Position numbers and translations under genes: made by a program. This document shows positions 53,625 through 64,000 of a DNA stretch of 64,000 bases, one piece after another. The stretch comes from Bombyx mori (Eukaryota; Arthropoda; Insecta; Lepidoptera; Bombycidae), in the NCBI RefSeq assembly GCF_030269925.1, contig NC_085119.1, positions 7,663,001 through 7,727,000 of the forward strand, given 5' to 3'. Each line of letters starts with the position of its first letter. Within the stretch, counting starts at the first letter, position 1. The notes under the pieces were generated by a model. The model was not told where the DNA came from. It did not search any database and was given only the letters and a program-made list of their open reading frames with translations.

Positions 53625-54235
53625 TTAAATTTACTGAAATTCAAATGTTAAATAAACTTTCAGAAACAAAGTGTCTGGTTTTTCTCAAATATTGAATTAT
53701 GCATGGCTCATTAAATTCGGCTCGAAATGTATAACTTCATTGTGGTCTGGGGTTTAATAAAACTTGAAGAGAAGCGATAGTAAAAGTTTAGTGAATAACC
53801 TTTGATATTTTAATGTGATCATAATTTGGAAGATCATAAAAACGATCACTTGCAAATGTAGAACGATGACTAATACGTCTCTCTGACTGTGATGGTTGAA
53901 GCCAACGACAATTATTAACTTACTAGCTTTTCAAGAAACGAAACGACGCATGCCATAACATTTTTATTTACGTCAACACATCAGCTCGCGGACTGCTATG
54001 ATATGATGTAGGGTTATATTCGATTTTAATGCTATTTTGAACGCTGTTTCATTTCATTACGTAATATCACCGCGGATATTACTTACGCATCGTATTCAAT
54101 AAATTGTTTATGTCGGAATTTCGATGATCAGAATCAGGATTATTATTGGTAAATTAAATTTAGACTGTTGCAACTCTGTCGCACTTAGGCAACCGTGATT
54201 GGTGGTAAATTCATCGAATATACTTTGTTGAAACA

Positions 54236-54272
54236 AATAATAATAAATAATAAATAAATAAATAAATATTTA
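54236..54272. repeat. (AATA)n microsatellite
   Basis: Imperfect AATA/AAT repeats. Confidence 0.85.
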
Positions 54273-54439
54273 CTAGCAATCACGCCACGTTAACTGGTCC
54301 CGTGATAAGTTCGTAAAGAACTTGTGTTTCAGGTACCAGATAACGGATATAAATGTAAGATTTTTATTACACACATACATATATTTAATAGACATCCATA
54401 ACCCTGGAAAAGACATTTATATTTATCATACAAATATCT

Positions 54440-54505
54440 TCGATTCGAACCCGCGACCCCCCTATGTAGTGACCATGTCACTTACCACTACACCAGACGG
54501 CCGTA
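54440..54505 (-). repeat. tRNA-derived SINE head
   Basis: Minus strand: TGGTGTAGTGGTAAGTGACA (A-box-like) and CGCGGGTTCGAATC (B box) with tRNA-like spacing. Flanked by AT-rich text and without a convincing acceptor stem, so read as a SINE promoter region. Confidence 0.55.
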
Positions 54506-54777
54506 CAAATGACGCATTACTTAGCGTAAGTTGGAGCGGCTATGTCGAAAATATTCCCAGAAGTCTATAGTATAATGCTATAAGTGAATCATATAAAAAT
54601 CATTATTCCGACCAATAATCAACCTCACTTGAGTTACCCTTGAAATCGTGAAATTACGTTTAGGTAAACTGGTTGATTGATAGTGTCCCTACACGATCTC
54701 AAAGTTTGGTTAAGCAACTAGGAGAGAGAATTTTATAAAAATATAAAAAATTCAGGACATGTGCCGAGATTTATCTT

Positions 54778-55206
54778 TTTTTTTTTTTTTTTTTTTTTTT
54801 TTCCACAGGAGAAAATCGCCGGATCCCCACCCGCGCGGCAGGTGGGGTATGTGGGAGTTGAACCTCACTAAAAACTCCTGCCGCTCACAACCGGCGCCCT
54901 ACCTCGGACCGGGCCAGAGCCCAGTCGGGGCTATTGAAACGGCGGGACAGGGTTGACGCAGAGCACATTACATCCATCCCACCGTCCCACGGACGCCGGA
55001 CCGGTGGCCGCCAGCGAAACGACCACCGGTTCCCTCGTTCAGCGGGCCGAGAGCCCGCTTTGATGGCGCCGCGTTACACCTTCCCCCAGAGCGGTCGGGG
55101 GAACGCGGTCTACCATCACCCGGCTTCCTATTGCGGGTGAGCGTGCAGAGCACGCCACCCCTCGTCTGGGTCCCTCCCCGCACAAAACGGGTGGGACCCC
55201 TAGCTC
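54778..55206 (-). other. LINE 3' UTR and poly(A) tail
   Basis: About 400 bases of GC-rich 3' UTR, almost identical to 29797-30200 of the truncated copy, followed by the A-tail. It probably contains the sequence recognised by the element's own reverse transcriptase. Confidence 0.85.
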
Positions 55207-58200
55207 TTAGGGGGCCAGGTCACCGATACGACCCCGGTCCCGACCCCCTGCTCGGCGGCGGCGGGTTTCTGCGTAGTGAGGAGAGCTTTCCCTCACTCGC
55301 CCCGCCGCCTCCTTCTGCGAGATGGTGCACTCGCAGAAGTCGAGCATAGCCTTCCATGACTCATCGCTGCCAAGCATCGACGCCACGACGCCAGGCAGCG
55401 ACAAGTCAGGTCCTATCTTTGCGACCAGGACACGGCGCTGCACCTCCCAAGCGGGGCAGACAGCGAGCGTATGCTCCGCCGTGTCCAGGTCGTGTCCACA
55501 ATGGTGACACCTCGTCGTCGGCTCAGCCCCTATCCGGCGCAGGTACTTCCCGAAGCATCCGTGCCCGGTCAGCACCTGCACCAGACGAAAGGTGAGACGT
55601 CCCTCGCCACGATTCACCCAGTCATCAAAGACCGGGTAAACCGCCTCGACGGTCCGTAGCCCCCACGTGGGGTTGGCCAATCGCCTCGACCACGACTCGA
55701 GCACGGACCGCCGAGAATGGGCCTTCCGCGCCCGCAGCTCACTCTCGGGGACACGCGCCACGCCCCGAGCACGGAGCTCGCTGCGCCACCGATAGTCGGC
55801 AGCGAGCGACTCCGCCTCCAGCTCCCATGGCGGCGTCCCCGCCAAAACACACGCCGCCTCGAAGGAGACGGTGCGATATCCGCGGATGACCCTGATGGCA
55901 ACGGTGCGCTGCGGCCGGCGCAGGAACCGAGCCATAGTGGCCCGGTTGCGCGGCTCAGCCCACACAGGTGCACCGTACAGGGCCATCGATCGCACCACCC
56001 CCGCGTAGAGGCGGCGCACAACCTGATCCGGTCCCCCAATATTCGGGAGCAGCCGGCTCAAAGAACCGGCCGTCCCCATCAATCGGGGGACCAGCTCCGC
56101 AAAGTGAGCACGAAAAGCCCACCGGCTGTCCAACACGAGGCCGAGGTACTTCAACTGCACCCCGACCCCTATCCGGACGCCTCCAACCACGATGTGGGTG
56201 TCAACTGGTGGCGCCCTCCGCGGCCCGTGAAACCACAGAGCCTCGGATTTACTGAGCGCCACGTCGAGACCCAGACTCCTTATCCTTCCGACGACGAGGG
56301 CCACTCCCGCTGTGGCGAGACGGGCAGACTCCCTAAAATCATCCCCCCGGGCCACGACCAACGTGTCGTCCGCGTAACAAATAACGCGGAGGCCCGGGAG
56401 GAGGGCGCCCCTCAGCACCCAGTCGTACCCGATATTCCACAAGAGGGGGCCGAGAACCGACCCCTGCGGAACACCACGCACGACCGGAAAACGATGAAGG
56501 GTCCCACCGTACCCGGTACATACGACCGACCTGGCCGCCAAATAGGACCCAACCAGCCGGCGGAGGTAGAGGGGCACTCCATGCCTCTCCAGTGCCCCCC
56601 CTATCACGGTCCAGGGCAGAGTGTTAAATGCGTTGGCGATGTCAAGAGACACCGCCAGCGCCACCCCACCCCGAGAAACGGCCTCGTCCGAGAGGGACCG
56701 CACGCGAAGAATTGCATCCACGGTCGAACGGCCCTCCCGGAAGCCGTACTGCTCCGCCGACAGGTCAGGCCCCACCCCGACCAGGTGCCGAACGATGCGG
56801 GCAGCCAGAATACGTTCCAGCAATTTTCCCGCCTCGTCCAGCAGCACGATAGGACGATACCCAGCGGCTGTATCCACCGGGCGCCCCTCCTTCCTCAACA
56901 ACACAAGTCTACCCGTCCGCCAGAGCGACGGAAACCGTCCCGACTCCAAGCAGCCATTGTATAGCTCAAGGAGCCGGTCCCCCAGGGCACCGAGGGCCAA
57001 GGCCAATACCCGGCCGTGGACTCCGTCCGGGCCGGGGGCCGTGTCTTTCGCAGTCATCTTGACAACGGCCACCCGGAGCTCTGCCTCGGTAATACGGGGC
57101 ACCTCAGCAGGAGCTTGGCCGTCGACGGTGTCAGACGGCCCGCCCATAGCGGGAGGGACAAAACCCTCCCGCTCCTGCGGGAACAACGCCGAAACGATGT
57201 CCCGCAGCTGCTGGGGCTGGAGACGCTCAGTCATAGAGGGGGCCCACGGGCGCAACTTGCCGCGTACCAATTTGTATGGGCTCCCCCACGGATCCGCCTC
57301 GAGCGCCTCCAAGAGTCTCTCCATGTTCTGCTCCTTGGCCCGCCTGATGGCCAGCCGCAGGGCGTCCTTCGCAGCGCGATATTCGCGGTGCAGCCGAGCT
57401 TCCTCCTCCGCGAACGCGACGGGCTCGTCGCGCCGCAGGCGGCGGCGACGGCGGTGTCTAGTGCACCGGCGGCTCGCCCGAATGGAGACCGCACGCAGTC
57501 TTGCAATTTCGGGCGACCACCAGGGCGACTGTCGCCGTCCAGAGTGCCGAGAGCCTACCCGGGGCATCGAAGCATCACATATGCGGTGCATCGCGCCCCG
57601 GAACCATTCGGCCTCGGTTTCCACATCAACAGGTTGTGGGCGCTTGGGCGCCCACGCCGCCACCATAGAGGCCTCCACCAGGAGCTCCCTGTTCAGGAGC
57701 TTCAGTGCCCACCTAGGGAATGACCGGGATGCACTCTGCGGGGGGTCAACCCCGCGGGCACCTGCAGCCGGCGTCGGCGCAGGGGCAGAAAGATCGTACC
57801 GGATATACCGGTGATCGGACAACGATTCCGCCCCCACCACCACTCTCCAGCCGAGGATGCGCCGTGCGACGGGCGAGCTCGCGAACGTCAGGTCCACGAT
57901 AGACTCGCCCGTCCACCGCACGCAAGTCGCGATCGAGCCCCTATTAACGATACAGAGACCGACCGCGACCGCCCACTCCTCCAGCAGCCTACCACGAGCG
58001 TCCGTGAATGGGGAACCCCAAGCGACAGACTTCGCATTGAAGTCCCCCGCCAGTATCACTGAACGGGGAGCGAGGTGACGAGCGATCACCTCTAGCCCGT
58101 CCAGGAACCGCTCGAACTCGACGGTAGGCCGATTCGGAGAAAAGTACACCCCGATCACGACGATATTTTCTAACTGTACCGCGACGATCCCGGGGCCCCT

Positions 58201-58422
58201 GGTCACCATCGCCAGGGGGGGGACCATCGCGGTTCTTCTGATATGTATGGCCGCCAAGCCATCAACGTCCCCAAACCAACAGTCATCCGCTGGGGGAACG
58301 AAGTATGGCTCGGCGACCACAGCCACGTCAATTGACCACTCCGCCATGGTCTGGAGCAACATGTCCTGAGCCCCAGCGGAGTGGTTCAAGTTTCCCTGCA
58401 GGAAGCGATAGGTGTGATCCAT
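55207..58422 (-). CDS. LINE ORF2: endonuclease-reverse transcriptase
   Basis: 1,071 residues, no stop. N-terminal apurinic-like endonuclease (about 1-230): LQGNLNHSAGAQ, VVAEPY, AGDFNAKSVAWGS and the terminal LSDHRYI. Central reverse transcriptase (about 470-780): [50 protein letters not shown], and YADD in [13 protein letters not shown]-terminal knuckle [18 protein letters not shown] (CX2CX8HX4C). It nicks target DNA and copies its own RNA there by target-primed reverse transcription. The start ATG (58422) overlaps the ORF1 stop as TAATG. In the related SART1 element such a UAAUG is known to support coupled termination-reinitiation. Confidence 0.95.
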   Translation of the reverse strand: MDHTYRFLQGNLNHSAGAQDMLLQTMAEWSIDVAVVAEPYFVPPADDCWFGDVDGLAAIHIRRTAMVPPLAMVTRGPGIVAVQLENIVVIGVYFSPNRPTVEFERFLDGLEVIARHLAPRSVILAGDFNAKSVAWGSPFTDARGRLLEEWAVAVGLCIVNRGSIATCVRWTGESIVDLTFASSPVARRILGWRVVVGAESLSDHRYIRYDLSAPAPTPAAGARGVDPPQSASRSFPRWALKLLNRELLVEASMVAAWAPKRPQPVDVETEAEWFRGAMHRICDASMPRVGSRHSGRRQSPWWSPEIARLRAVSIRASRRCTRHRRRRRLRRDEPVAFAEEEARLHREYRAAKDALRLAIRRAKEQNMERLLEALEADPWGSPYKLVRGKLRPWAPSMTERLQPQQLRDIVSALFPQEREGFVPPAMGGPSDTVDGQAPAEVPRITEAELRVAVVKMTAKDTAPGPDGVHGRVLALALGALGDRLLELYNGCLESGRFPSLWRTGRLVLLRKEGRPVDTAAGYRPIVLLDEAGKLLERILAARIVRHLVGVGPDLSAEQYGFREGRSTVDAILRVRSLSDEAVSRGGVALAVSLDIANAFNTLPWTVIGGALERHGVPLYLRRLVGSYLAARSVVCTGYGGTLHRFPVVRGVPQGSVLGPLLWNIGYDWVLRGALLPGLRVICYADDTLVVARGDDFRESARLATAGVALVVGRIRSLGLDVALSKSEALWFHGPRRAPPVDTHIVVGGVRIGVGVQLKYLGLVLDSRWAFRAHFAELVPRLMGTAGSLSRLLPNIGGPDQVVRRLYAGVVRSMALYGAPVWAEPRNRATMARFLRRPQRTVAIRVIRGYRTVSFEAACVLAGTPPWELEAESLAADYRWRSELRARGVARVPESELRARKAHSRRSVLESWSRRLANPTWGLRTVEAVYPVFDDWVNRGEGRLTFRLVQVLTGHGCFGKYLRRIGAEPTTRCHHCGHDLDTAEHTLAVCPAWEVQRRVLVAKIGPDLSLPGVVASMLGSDESWKAMLDFCECTISQKEAAGRVRESSPHYAETRRRRAGGRDRGRIGDLAP

Positions 58423-60803
58423 TAAGACTGAACCACATCCATCGCTCCCTCCCCTACTCCATTGCCCCCGCTATCGGGCGCGAACGCCTCAGCGGGGGAC
58501 AAAGTGCCGGCCGGTGCTCCCCCGGCCAACCGCTTCTTTTGACGCCGCTTAGCTTGGCGGCGCCGATTTCGTTCAGCATTCTTGCTGGCCGGAGGGCAGG
58601 CCTTGCCCCCGGCCCGGTGGTCAGCCTTGCGCCCGGCCGCCGCACATAATAAGCAGTGCGGCGCAGCCGAGCACACGGCCGCCTTGTGTCCCGGCTGACC
58701 ACAGCGAAAGCACAATCCGCTGCGGTCAACGGCACTCGCGCATTTAGCAAGGCAGTGCCCAGTGCTGAAGCATCTGAGGCACCGCCAGGCGCGTGGTTCG
58801 AGAAGGCGCACGCGGGCCGCTATCCAGCCCACGCGCAACCTGCCCGGTTCCCCCGACGGTCTCCCGGGCGGAGGAGCAGCCAAGGAGGTGGCCGCCTCTA
58901 CCGGGCAACGCACCCAAACAGAGCCAGCCCCGGTATAACCGAGGCGCAGCTCGCCTACGGTTATATTCTCCAGGGCGCAGTTGCCCCGGGCGGCAATAGC
59001 CGCCGCCACCTCATCCTTAGTGGTGCAGTCGTCCAGGCCGGTCACTCTCAATTCAGCCATTTTGACCGGCCTGTGCACTCGAACCTCCTCCTCAGGCAGA
59101 ACCGTACGGAGCTTCGCCGCCAGACGCTCCGCGATGCCGGAACTATCGGCACCGGGACACTCTAGTAGCTTGGCCCCATTGGCCGTCAGCCTACAGCGGA
59201 GGCCCTCCCCCGCCCCGATCTCGTCCAGATCAATAGCCGCGCACGCCCGGGAGACTACATCTCCGTATGACACGCCCTTGGCCTCGGCGGCCGGCAGCAG
59301 CGTTAAGACCACTGCCGCCGACCGCGGCGCGCGCGTCGACTTCTTCTTCGTCTTCTTTTTCTTGGCGGCCACAGGCGCTCGACCCTGTTGGGGAGCAGCC
59401 TGAGACGCCGCAGTGGCCGGTGCTCCACCCACTTGGGGAGCTGTCGGTACGGCCCTCTTGGCACCCCGCCGGGCCACCACATTCCACCCCTCGTCCATGT
59501 TAGACGGGGGCGGGGGCAGCGGACGGGGTTGAGGCGCTTGCGATGTGCACTTCGCGTTAGCGCCGCCCCCCCGCTTGGCTCTGTCTCGCCCCGGGCCCGC
59601 CCTAGTAGCTGGAGCCTGTACGGGGGTGGAGCGGGTCACTGCAGCACCCGGCACCGCGGCATGTGTAGACGCAGGCCGTTCAGCGTCACCAGCGACAATA
59701 CGTTTCGCTTCGAGAGCCGCCAGCCCGCCACCCAGCCTTTCCATTACAGCCTGGACGGTGCGATCGATAATCTCGTCCAGGCTGTAGCAATTCGGTTCCG
59801 GCAGGCCCAAGATCCGTGGCCCCGCGGATCCCTGCTGCCGCTCGACGGCCGTCGCCTCCCTAGACCGCGGCGACGGGAGACGCGAACGCCGCTGTACCGC
59901 GCGCGATGGTGGCAGCACGGGCCACGGGTCGCCAGCCGCCGCTGAGGGACAGGGACCCCGAGGGACCCCGGAGACCAGCGGCGACACCGCCGGCACAGAT
60001 GCCGGAGGAGTCCGCGTCCCAGCGGCACGCGGCAACGCGGGCGACGACCTCGTCGCGGCTACCCGCTTGGTAGCAGCAACCTTGCCATCGGGCCGCTGCT
60101 GCGCCTGTAGCTGTGCTCGGAGCCTCAAATTCTCCGCCATCAGCTGCACCACCTGGTCATTGGCGGAAGCAACCGAAGGCAGAACCTTCGAGACTCGCGA
60201 GACGACTTCCCGCAGCCTGCGGCCAGCAGCTTTGGTTTTGGCACTGGTCGCCGCATACGACTTGACGGTCTTCATGGCCCTGCCTATGACCAAGGCAGGG
60301 TCCCGAAGACCGCCCTCCTCCTCTTCTGTCGTCCGCCCGTCCAGCGAGGCGACAGACATCGACGCCGATGACGGCGCCGGTGACGGTGCGCCCTTCCCCC
60401 GAGCGGGTCTCCCTTTAGGGGGCGGCATCTCCTCCGCGGCAGAGGCCGAATCGGAGACTACCACCACTTTCTCCGGTGGGGCATCCGTGTCAGAGGACGA
60501 CGTTAGCCCCCCCTTCCCTTCGCGGGAAGAAACTCCCCTCGATTTCCTCTTCCGCCTGACTTTCCCTTTCGGGCCAGCCGCCTCGCAGTCGCTGACGAGC
60601 GCAGAGCGCGTCGAGCCAGCGCTGGCACACCTCGGTTCGACGGGTTTTCCGCTGCCCGTCGCACAGCCCCCTTCATCGTGGCATGCTTTGCCCCCCCCAG
60701 AATACGTGGGGCAGCATGCTCCCACCGAAGTGGAAGCACGGAGGGATTCTCCACCTAGAGTGGTACCCTCCTGGGGTAATGTTTTTTGTAAGTTTGCCAT
60801 CAT
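58422..60803 (-). CDS. LINE ORF1: Gag-like nucleic-acid-binding protein
   Basis: 793 residues. A long, low-complexity Ala/Pro/Arg-rich N-terminal half (with Lys-rich patch KKKKTKKKS) is followed near the C-terminus (about residues 675-735) by zinc knuckles CLRCFSTGHCLAKC and CFRCGQPGHKAAVC and a third CLLC...H...C motif, as in other R1-clade ORF1 proteins. It binds the element's RNA to form the transposition particle. A basic tail (RNRRRQAKRRQKKR) follows. The ATG at 60803 is the first long-frame start after the 5' UTR; a second Met follows at once (MMANL). It ends in TAA, whose last A starts ORF2. Confidence 0.93.
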   Translation of the reverse strand: MMANLQKTLPQEGTTLGGESLRASTSVGACCPTYSGGGKACHDEGGCATGSGKPVEPRCASAGSTRSALVSDCEAAGPKGKVRRKRKSRGVSSREGKGGLTSSSDTDAPPEKVVVVSDSASAAEEMPPPKGRPARGKGAPSPAPSSASMSVASLDGRTTEEEEGGLRDPALVIGRAMKTVKSYAATSAKTKAAGRRLREVVSRVSKVLPSVASANDQVVQLMAENLRLRAQLQAQQRPDGKVAATKRVAATRSSPALPRAAGTRTPPASVPAVSPLVSGVPRGPCPSAAAGDPWPVLPPSRAVQRRSRLPSPRSREATAVERQQGSAGPRILGLPEPNCYSLDEIIDRTVQAVMERLGGGLAALEAKRIVAGDAERPASTHAAVPGAAVTRSTPVQAPATRAGPGRDRAKRGGGANAKCTSQAPQPRPLPPPPSNMDEGWNVVARRGAKRAVPTAPQVGGAPATAASQAAPQQGRAPVAAKKKKTKKKSTRAPRSAAVVLTLLPAAEAKGVSYGDVVSRACAAIDLDEIGAGEGLRCRLTANGAKLLECPGADSSGIAERLAAKLRTVLPEEEVRVHRPVKMAELRVTGLDDCTTKDEVAAAIAARGNCALENITVGELRLGYTGAGSVWVRCPVEAATSLAAPPPGRPSGEPGRLRVGWIAARVRLLEPRAWRCLRCFSTGHCLAKCASAVDRSGLCFRCGQPGHKAAVCSAAPHCLLCAAAGRKADHRAGGKACPPASKNAERNRRRQAKRRQKKRLAGGAPAGTLSPAEAFAPDSGGNGVGEGAMDVVQS

Positions 60804-60847
60804 TCATTTCGTTCCTTTGTTATTTAACCAGGGGTCGGTCCCCTGGG

Positions 60848-61480
60848 ACGGCCCTCACGACTGGACACCCTCCAGCCACTCATCCCATCACCGGGCACGT
60901 CACAGGCTTAGGATTAGGGCATTTTTTATAGAGGTTTGCATCCTCGCGGCCCCTACTAGGCAGCGGCCCCCGCCCCCCACCAAGTGGGGATTACGGTATG
61001 GGACAACCCTTGGGACTAGACTCCCTCCAGCCATTCATCCCATCGTCAGGTGTCAAAAACTTGGGATTGGGGCATTTTTTATAGAGGTTCGCATCCTCAC
61101 GGCTCCTGTTAGGCAGCAGCCCCCGTCCCCTACTCGGTAGGGATTGCGGTGTGCTTCTTCGGAGCCACGCCGGTAAACCGGTACCCCCCTTTGGGGGGCC
61201 TTCCCCTGTAGCCGCCAAGAGGCAGCCGGGGACATGGCAACCAGCGACCGGAAGGGAGTGCCCTCCGGTTCACTTCTCATCCACGTGGGGTCTACCATTA
61301 CTGACAGACCCACACGTCTGACCACGGTGTGGCCACGCCGGCGTACCGGTACCCTCCTCTGGAGGGCCTTCCCCTTTAGCAGCCAAAAAGCTGCCGGGGA
61401 CATGGCCTAGTATTCAAGAGGGCTCCAGAAGGGAGCCATCTCCCGCTTCACGCACCCTTTGTCCAGCAAAGGTGGGAAAA
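60848..61480 (-). repeat. Two pairs of tandem repeats in the LINE 5' UTR
   Basis: Pair one: units of about 155 bp (near 60848-61002 and 61003-61157) sharing CCTCCAGCCA(C/T)TCATCCCAT and GGGCATTTTTTATAGAGGTT. Pair two: units of about 168 bp (61164-61331 and 61332-about 61480) sharing GCCACGCCGG, GGGCCTTCCCCT and GCCGGGGACATGGC. The copies are diverged from each other, so the duplications are old features of the family. They may carry the internal promoter. Confidence 0.75.
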
Positions 61481-62261
61481 CGGGAACACGGTGTGCAGTC
61501 CTCTTTGTTCACGGCACCCCTGTGCAGACAACGCTGCTCCACGGTATCGGGGTGCACGCTTAAGCCCCACCGCCGCGACAAGGCGAGACCACGTTCGGTG
61601 GGGGAGATTTATCTTAAATTGATCTTGTAATAGGGAACAGGTTTATGTTAATATTTCCTGCCTTCTAACTTGATGATTCCATACACATAATGTTATAAAG
61701 GTAAAAGGTCAAGCTACGAGAACGTGGTTTTGAGATGGAAGTGGAATCCTCATTACCCGATGTTGAGGGCAGTCGAATATCCTTAATTTATCCCCTTTGA
61801 GAAGAGGGTCCAAAAAGAGAAAATGTACTGATGCGTGAATTGTTCAAGAACTTTACTAATTGTTCTCATGTGCTTATTCCATTAGAACTGGTTATGTTTT
61901 CTGTTAAGATCAAATTGCAATGGCATCAGGGGGTGTTAAAAATCATCTCTAATCTAAAAATCTAATTTGATGCAATCGCTTGATACGAGAAACTAAAACC
62001 AGATTTTTACATATGCCGGTGTCCAAATCAAGTTGTCACTTAACTCTTATTCTAGGGAAATATACAGGTATCACATTTTCAGGAACAAGTTACGAATTAC
62101 TACGAACATTCAAATTTATAAGATAGCGTAAGTGGTGATCGAAGTGTGTATTGTAAGTTTATACAGGTAATACCTCCATACTGCATATATTTGTCGCAAA
62201 ATCGTCATAATATTTTACGATTTAATGATCCGATTTGATAGTCTTTATACAATACAAGCGA

Positions 62262-62382
62262 GACCGCGGTAGGCAGCGGCTTGGCTCTGCCCCTGGCATA
62301 GCTGAAGTCCATGGGCGACGGTAACCACTCACCATCAGGTGGGCTGTATGCGCGTCTGCCTACAAGGGTAATAAAAAAAAAA
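62262..62382 (+). repeat. Lepidopteran SINE/LINE 3' fragment
   Basis: Contains GGTAGGCAGCGGCTTGGCTC, ACCATCAGGTGGGCTGTATG and GTCTGCCTACAAGGGTAATA plus an A-tail, a 3' end I have seen in moth repeats. Family not named. Confidence 0.55.
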
Positions 62383-62389
62383 CTTCGAT

Positions 62390-62520
62390 CTTATGTTTCA
62401 TGATGGGTCATGTGAATTTACGTTGTTATATCTATGGGAACTAGTAGGGACTTAACGCTTGGTAAACAGTGAGCTAGTTCGCCAGTTAGATGGTAGCTAT
62501 GCAATAAATAAATAAAACGC
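62390..62520 (+). repeat. Diverged Bm1-like 3' fragment
   Basis: Follows the family order (cattTACGTTGT, CTATGGGAACTAGTA, AGCTATGCAATAAATAAATA) with many substitutions. Confidence 0.5.
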
Positions 62521-64000
62521 ATATTTATTTCCCAACGGTAGATAACAAAGTAACGTTTTAAGTTAAGATTACCGGAGAAATTTTACATTTAGTGCATTTC
62601 CATGTCCGACGGACCGATGGAATTCATCATACAAATTGGAATTGTTCACACATCTGGCACGGAACGTTGTGGTTTAATTAATTTATAGTTCTAGATAGTA
62701 CACTTCTATCTATGCGTAATAATTGTGTTTTCGTAATTATTTAACATACATTGATTGCCACAGGTCAACGTTTGTACTTATTATGTTAGTATTATTAAGT
62801 TATGTGCTAGATGGTCAGAAATTAGGCGAATTTACTAAATTGAAAACCTAAATATTCTTTTGGGATATAAACTGGGAGTCATCGCACGCAACACGCATAC
62901 TAATGCATATATTATTCGTACATTGTTTTGTTGTCGTGTTGCCAGTGCTGAAAGCTAATACAATAATATATTGTTATTCATGAAGGGCAAATGATACCAT
63001 TTGTAAAATTTAATATAATAATAATATAGGTTCGTTAATTAACAGAGCTTCGTAAAAGCTTACGCAGGAAAATACTACATGAGATTTTGTACATTCGAAT
63101 TTTTGTTTAGTGAAACCTAAAGTCGAAAGCTGTGTTAAATGTGCCACAGTTTTTTAAATGACTACCCTTTGAAACAAGTTAACCGTACTTTTACGGCCCT
63201 CGGTGCTACCATTATACGCCATTAGCAGCTTAAAAATGACACCCAAATAATCAAGTTCTTCATAAATATATTTAGGGAACATTTTTGTCACCTCAATTCA
63301 AGATTCTTAATTTAGGCTGTATAAAAAGATTTGTAGCAATGAACCCCAAGAGTCTACCTGAGCTTGTGTTTTACTAATTTCAGTAAATCTAAAAATTATA
63401 GCTCTTTGTTGCTTGGAATAATCCAAGTTGGTTGCCTGCTGATATTGACAAAATGAAACAAAAAAAAAATTTTAGTTTAATTCGGTTATTTAAAAAATGA
63501 AAGGAGTTTAAACCTGACTTATATAGTTGTTAATAAAATTGTATGATATTGATGATACAAATATTTTTTTATGTCGCGATACAGGGGAGTCCGTCTTCGA
63601 TTACGGTGGATTGTAGTTTTGTATGGTTCAAGTACCCATATTAATTTGTTTATATGATGTATTAATTTGATAAAATATCTCACAAAATTATTATTAGAAT
63701 AATATATAAAACAACATTCCAAACCAATTAAGCGAACAGTGTCACAGATATTGTTCTTGTCAATAAGCTCATTGAGGTATGATTGATTTATTTGTAAGTA
63801 CAAATATTTTTGAAGAGCGTAAGTCGAGATTCAATTATTATAATTTCATGAATTTCCAATGTCAAACAATGTCGAAAGTAAATGATCTATGTATTGTACA
63901 TACCTAAGTGTGTTTTAGCGCCAACAAAAAGATTAAAGTAGATGTTTCTGTCCCGTTTTACGATAGCAATTCGACTTTACGATTCCAACGAAATTAGGTA

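Larger units (their letters stand above)
54778..61603 (-). mobile_element. Full-length R1-clade non-LTR retrotransposon
   Basis: About 6.8 kb. Flanked by GAGATTTATCT (54767-54777) and the same sequence at 61604-61614, a target duplication. The 3' end carries a poly(A) tail (a T run of about 25 in plus orientation). In order on the minus strand: GC-rich 5' UTR with two pairs of tandem repeats, ORF1, ORF2 overlapping as TAATG, 3' UTR, tail. High GC contrasts with the surrounding AT-rich DNA. Both frames are open, so the copy could be active. The family name is not assigned; the ORF2 layout fits the R1 clade (R1, TRAS, SART types). Confidence 0.95.
61616..64000. other. Intergenic, diverged SINE fragments only
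   Basis: AT-rich. Apart from the two repeat fragments listed here, the longest frame (63519-63803, minus, 94 codons) has no recognisable domain and is probably chance. Confidence 0.45.

Noticed and set aside
55717..57814. Long plus-strand frames (415 and 397 codons) opposite LINE ORF2
   Set aside because: They are shadow frames of a GC-rich coding strand. Composition is Arg/Pro/Ser-rich without domains, and the first one recurs in the truncated copy at 28351-29286 only because the DNA is nearly identical.
60067..61140. 357-codon plus-strand frame opposite ORF1 and the 5' UTR
   Set aside because: GC-driven shadow frame; no motif, and it crosses the ORF1 start into repeats.
63519..63803. 94-codon minus-strand frame
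   Set aside because: No domain or splice context; AT-rich codon content typical of chance frames here.

Overview
The window looks like nuclear DNA of a lepidopteran insect, most likely a silk moth (Bombyx). Protein genes have many short exons with GT-AG introns. Intergenic DNA is AT-rich and full of eukaryotic transposable elements. Several copies of a tRNA-headed SINE closely resemble the silkworm Bm1 family as I remember it. No bacterial features, CRISPR arrays or operons are visible. The species call is inference.

Layout. 1-7036 (+): the 3' two-thirds of the chromatin remodeller ISWI. Its last intron holds a Helitron-like element that itself contains a mariner with an intact transposase frame. 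9546-13461 (-): a complete seven-exon CAF1/POP2 (CNOT7/8-type) deadenylase gene, called A here, with a solo LTR in one intron. 14-26 kb: the interval between two divergent CAF1 genes. It holds a broken intron-containing Tc1/mariner-superfamily transposase, a 730-bp TA-flanked MITE, a broken Ty3/gypsy gag-pol with an inverted segment, and tandem repeats whose units begin with CRE-like and ATGGCGG motifs. 26495-34557 (+): a second complete CAF1/POP2 gene, called B, with coding exons 2-7 the same length as in A. Its introns carry a 5'-truncated LINE, nested SINEs, a MITE-like element and short tandem arrays. 35-54.7 kb: gene-poor DNA with SINE and LINE fragments, a dead mariner, inverted repeats and microsatellites. 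54778-61603 (-): an apparently full-length two-ORF R1-type non-LTR retrotransposon with target-site duplications and a UAAUG junction between its ORFs. The LINE copy in CAF1-B is almost identical to its 3' end. 61.6-64 kb: gene-poor DNA with diverged SINE fragments.

The host genes act in chromatin remodelling (ISWI) and cytoplasmic mRNA deadenylation (the two CAF1 copies). Nothing shows them to be functionally linked. The less ordinary features are the head-to-head CAF1 pair, several insertions whose empty sites are also present in the window, the tandem promoter-like repeats between the CAF1 genes, and a perfect 43-bp inverted repeat just downstream of CAF1-B.
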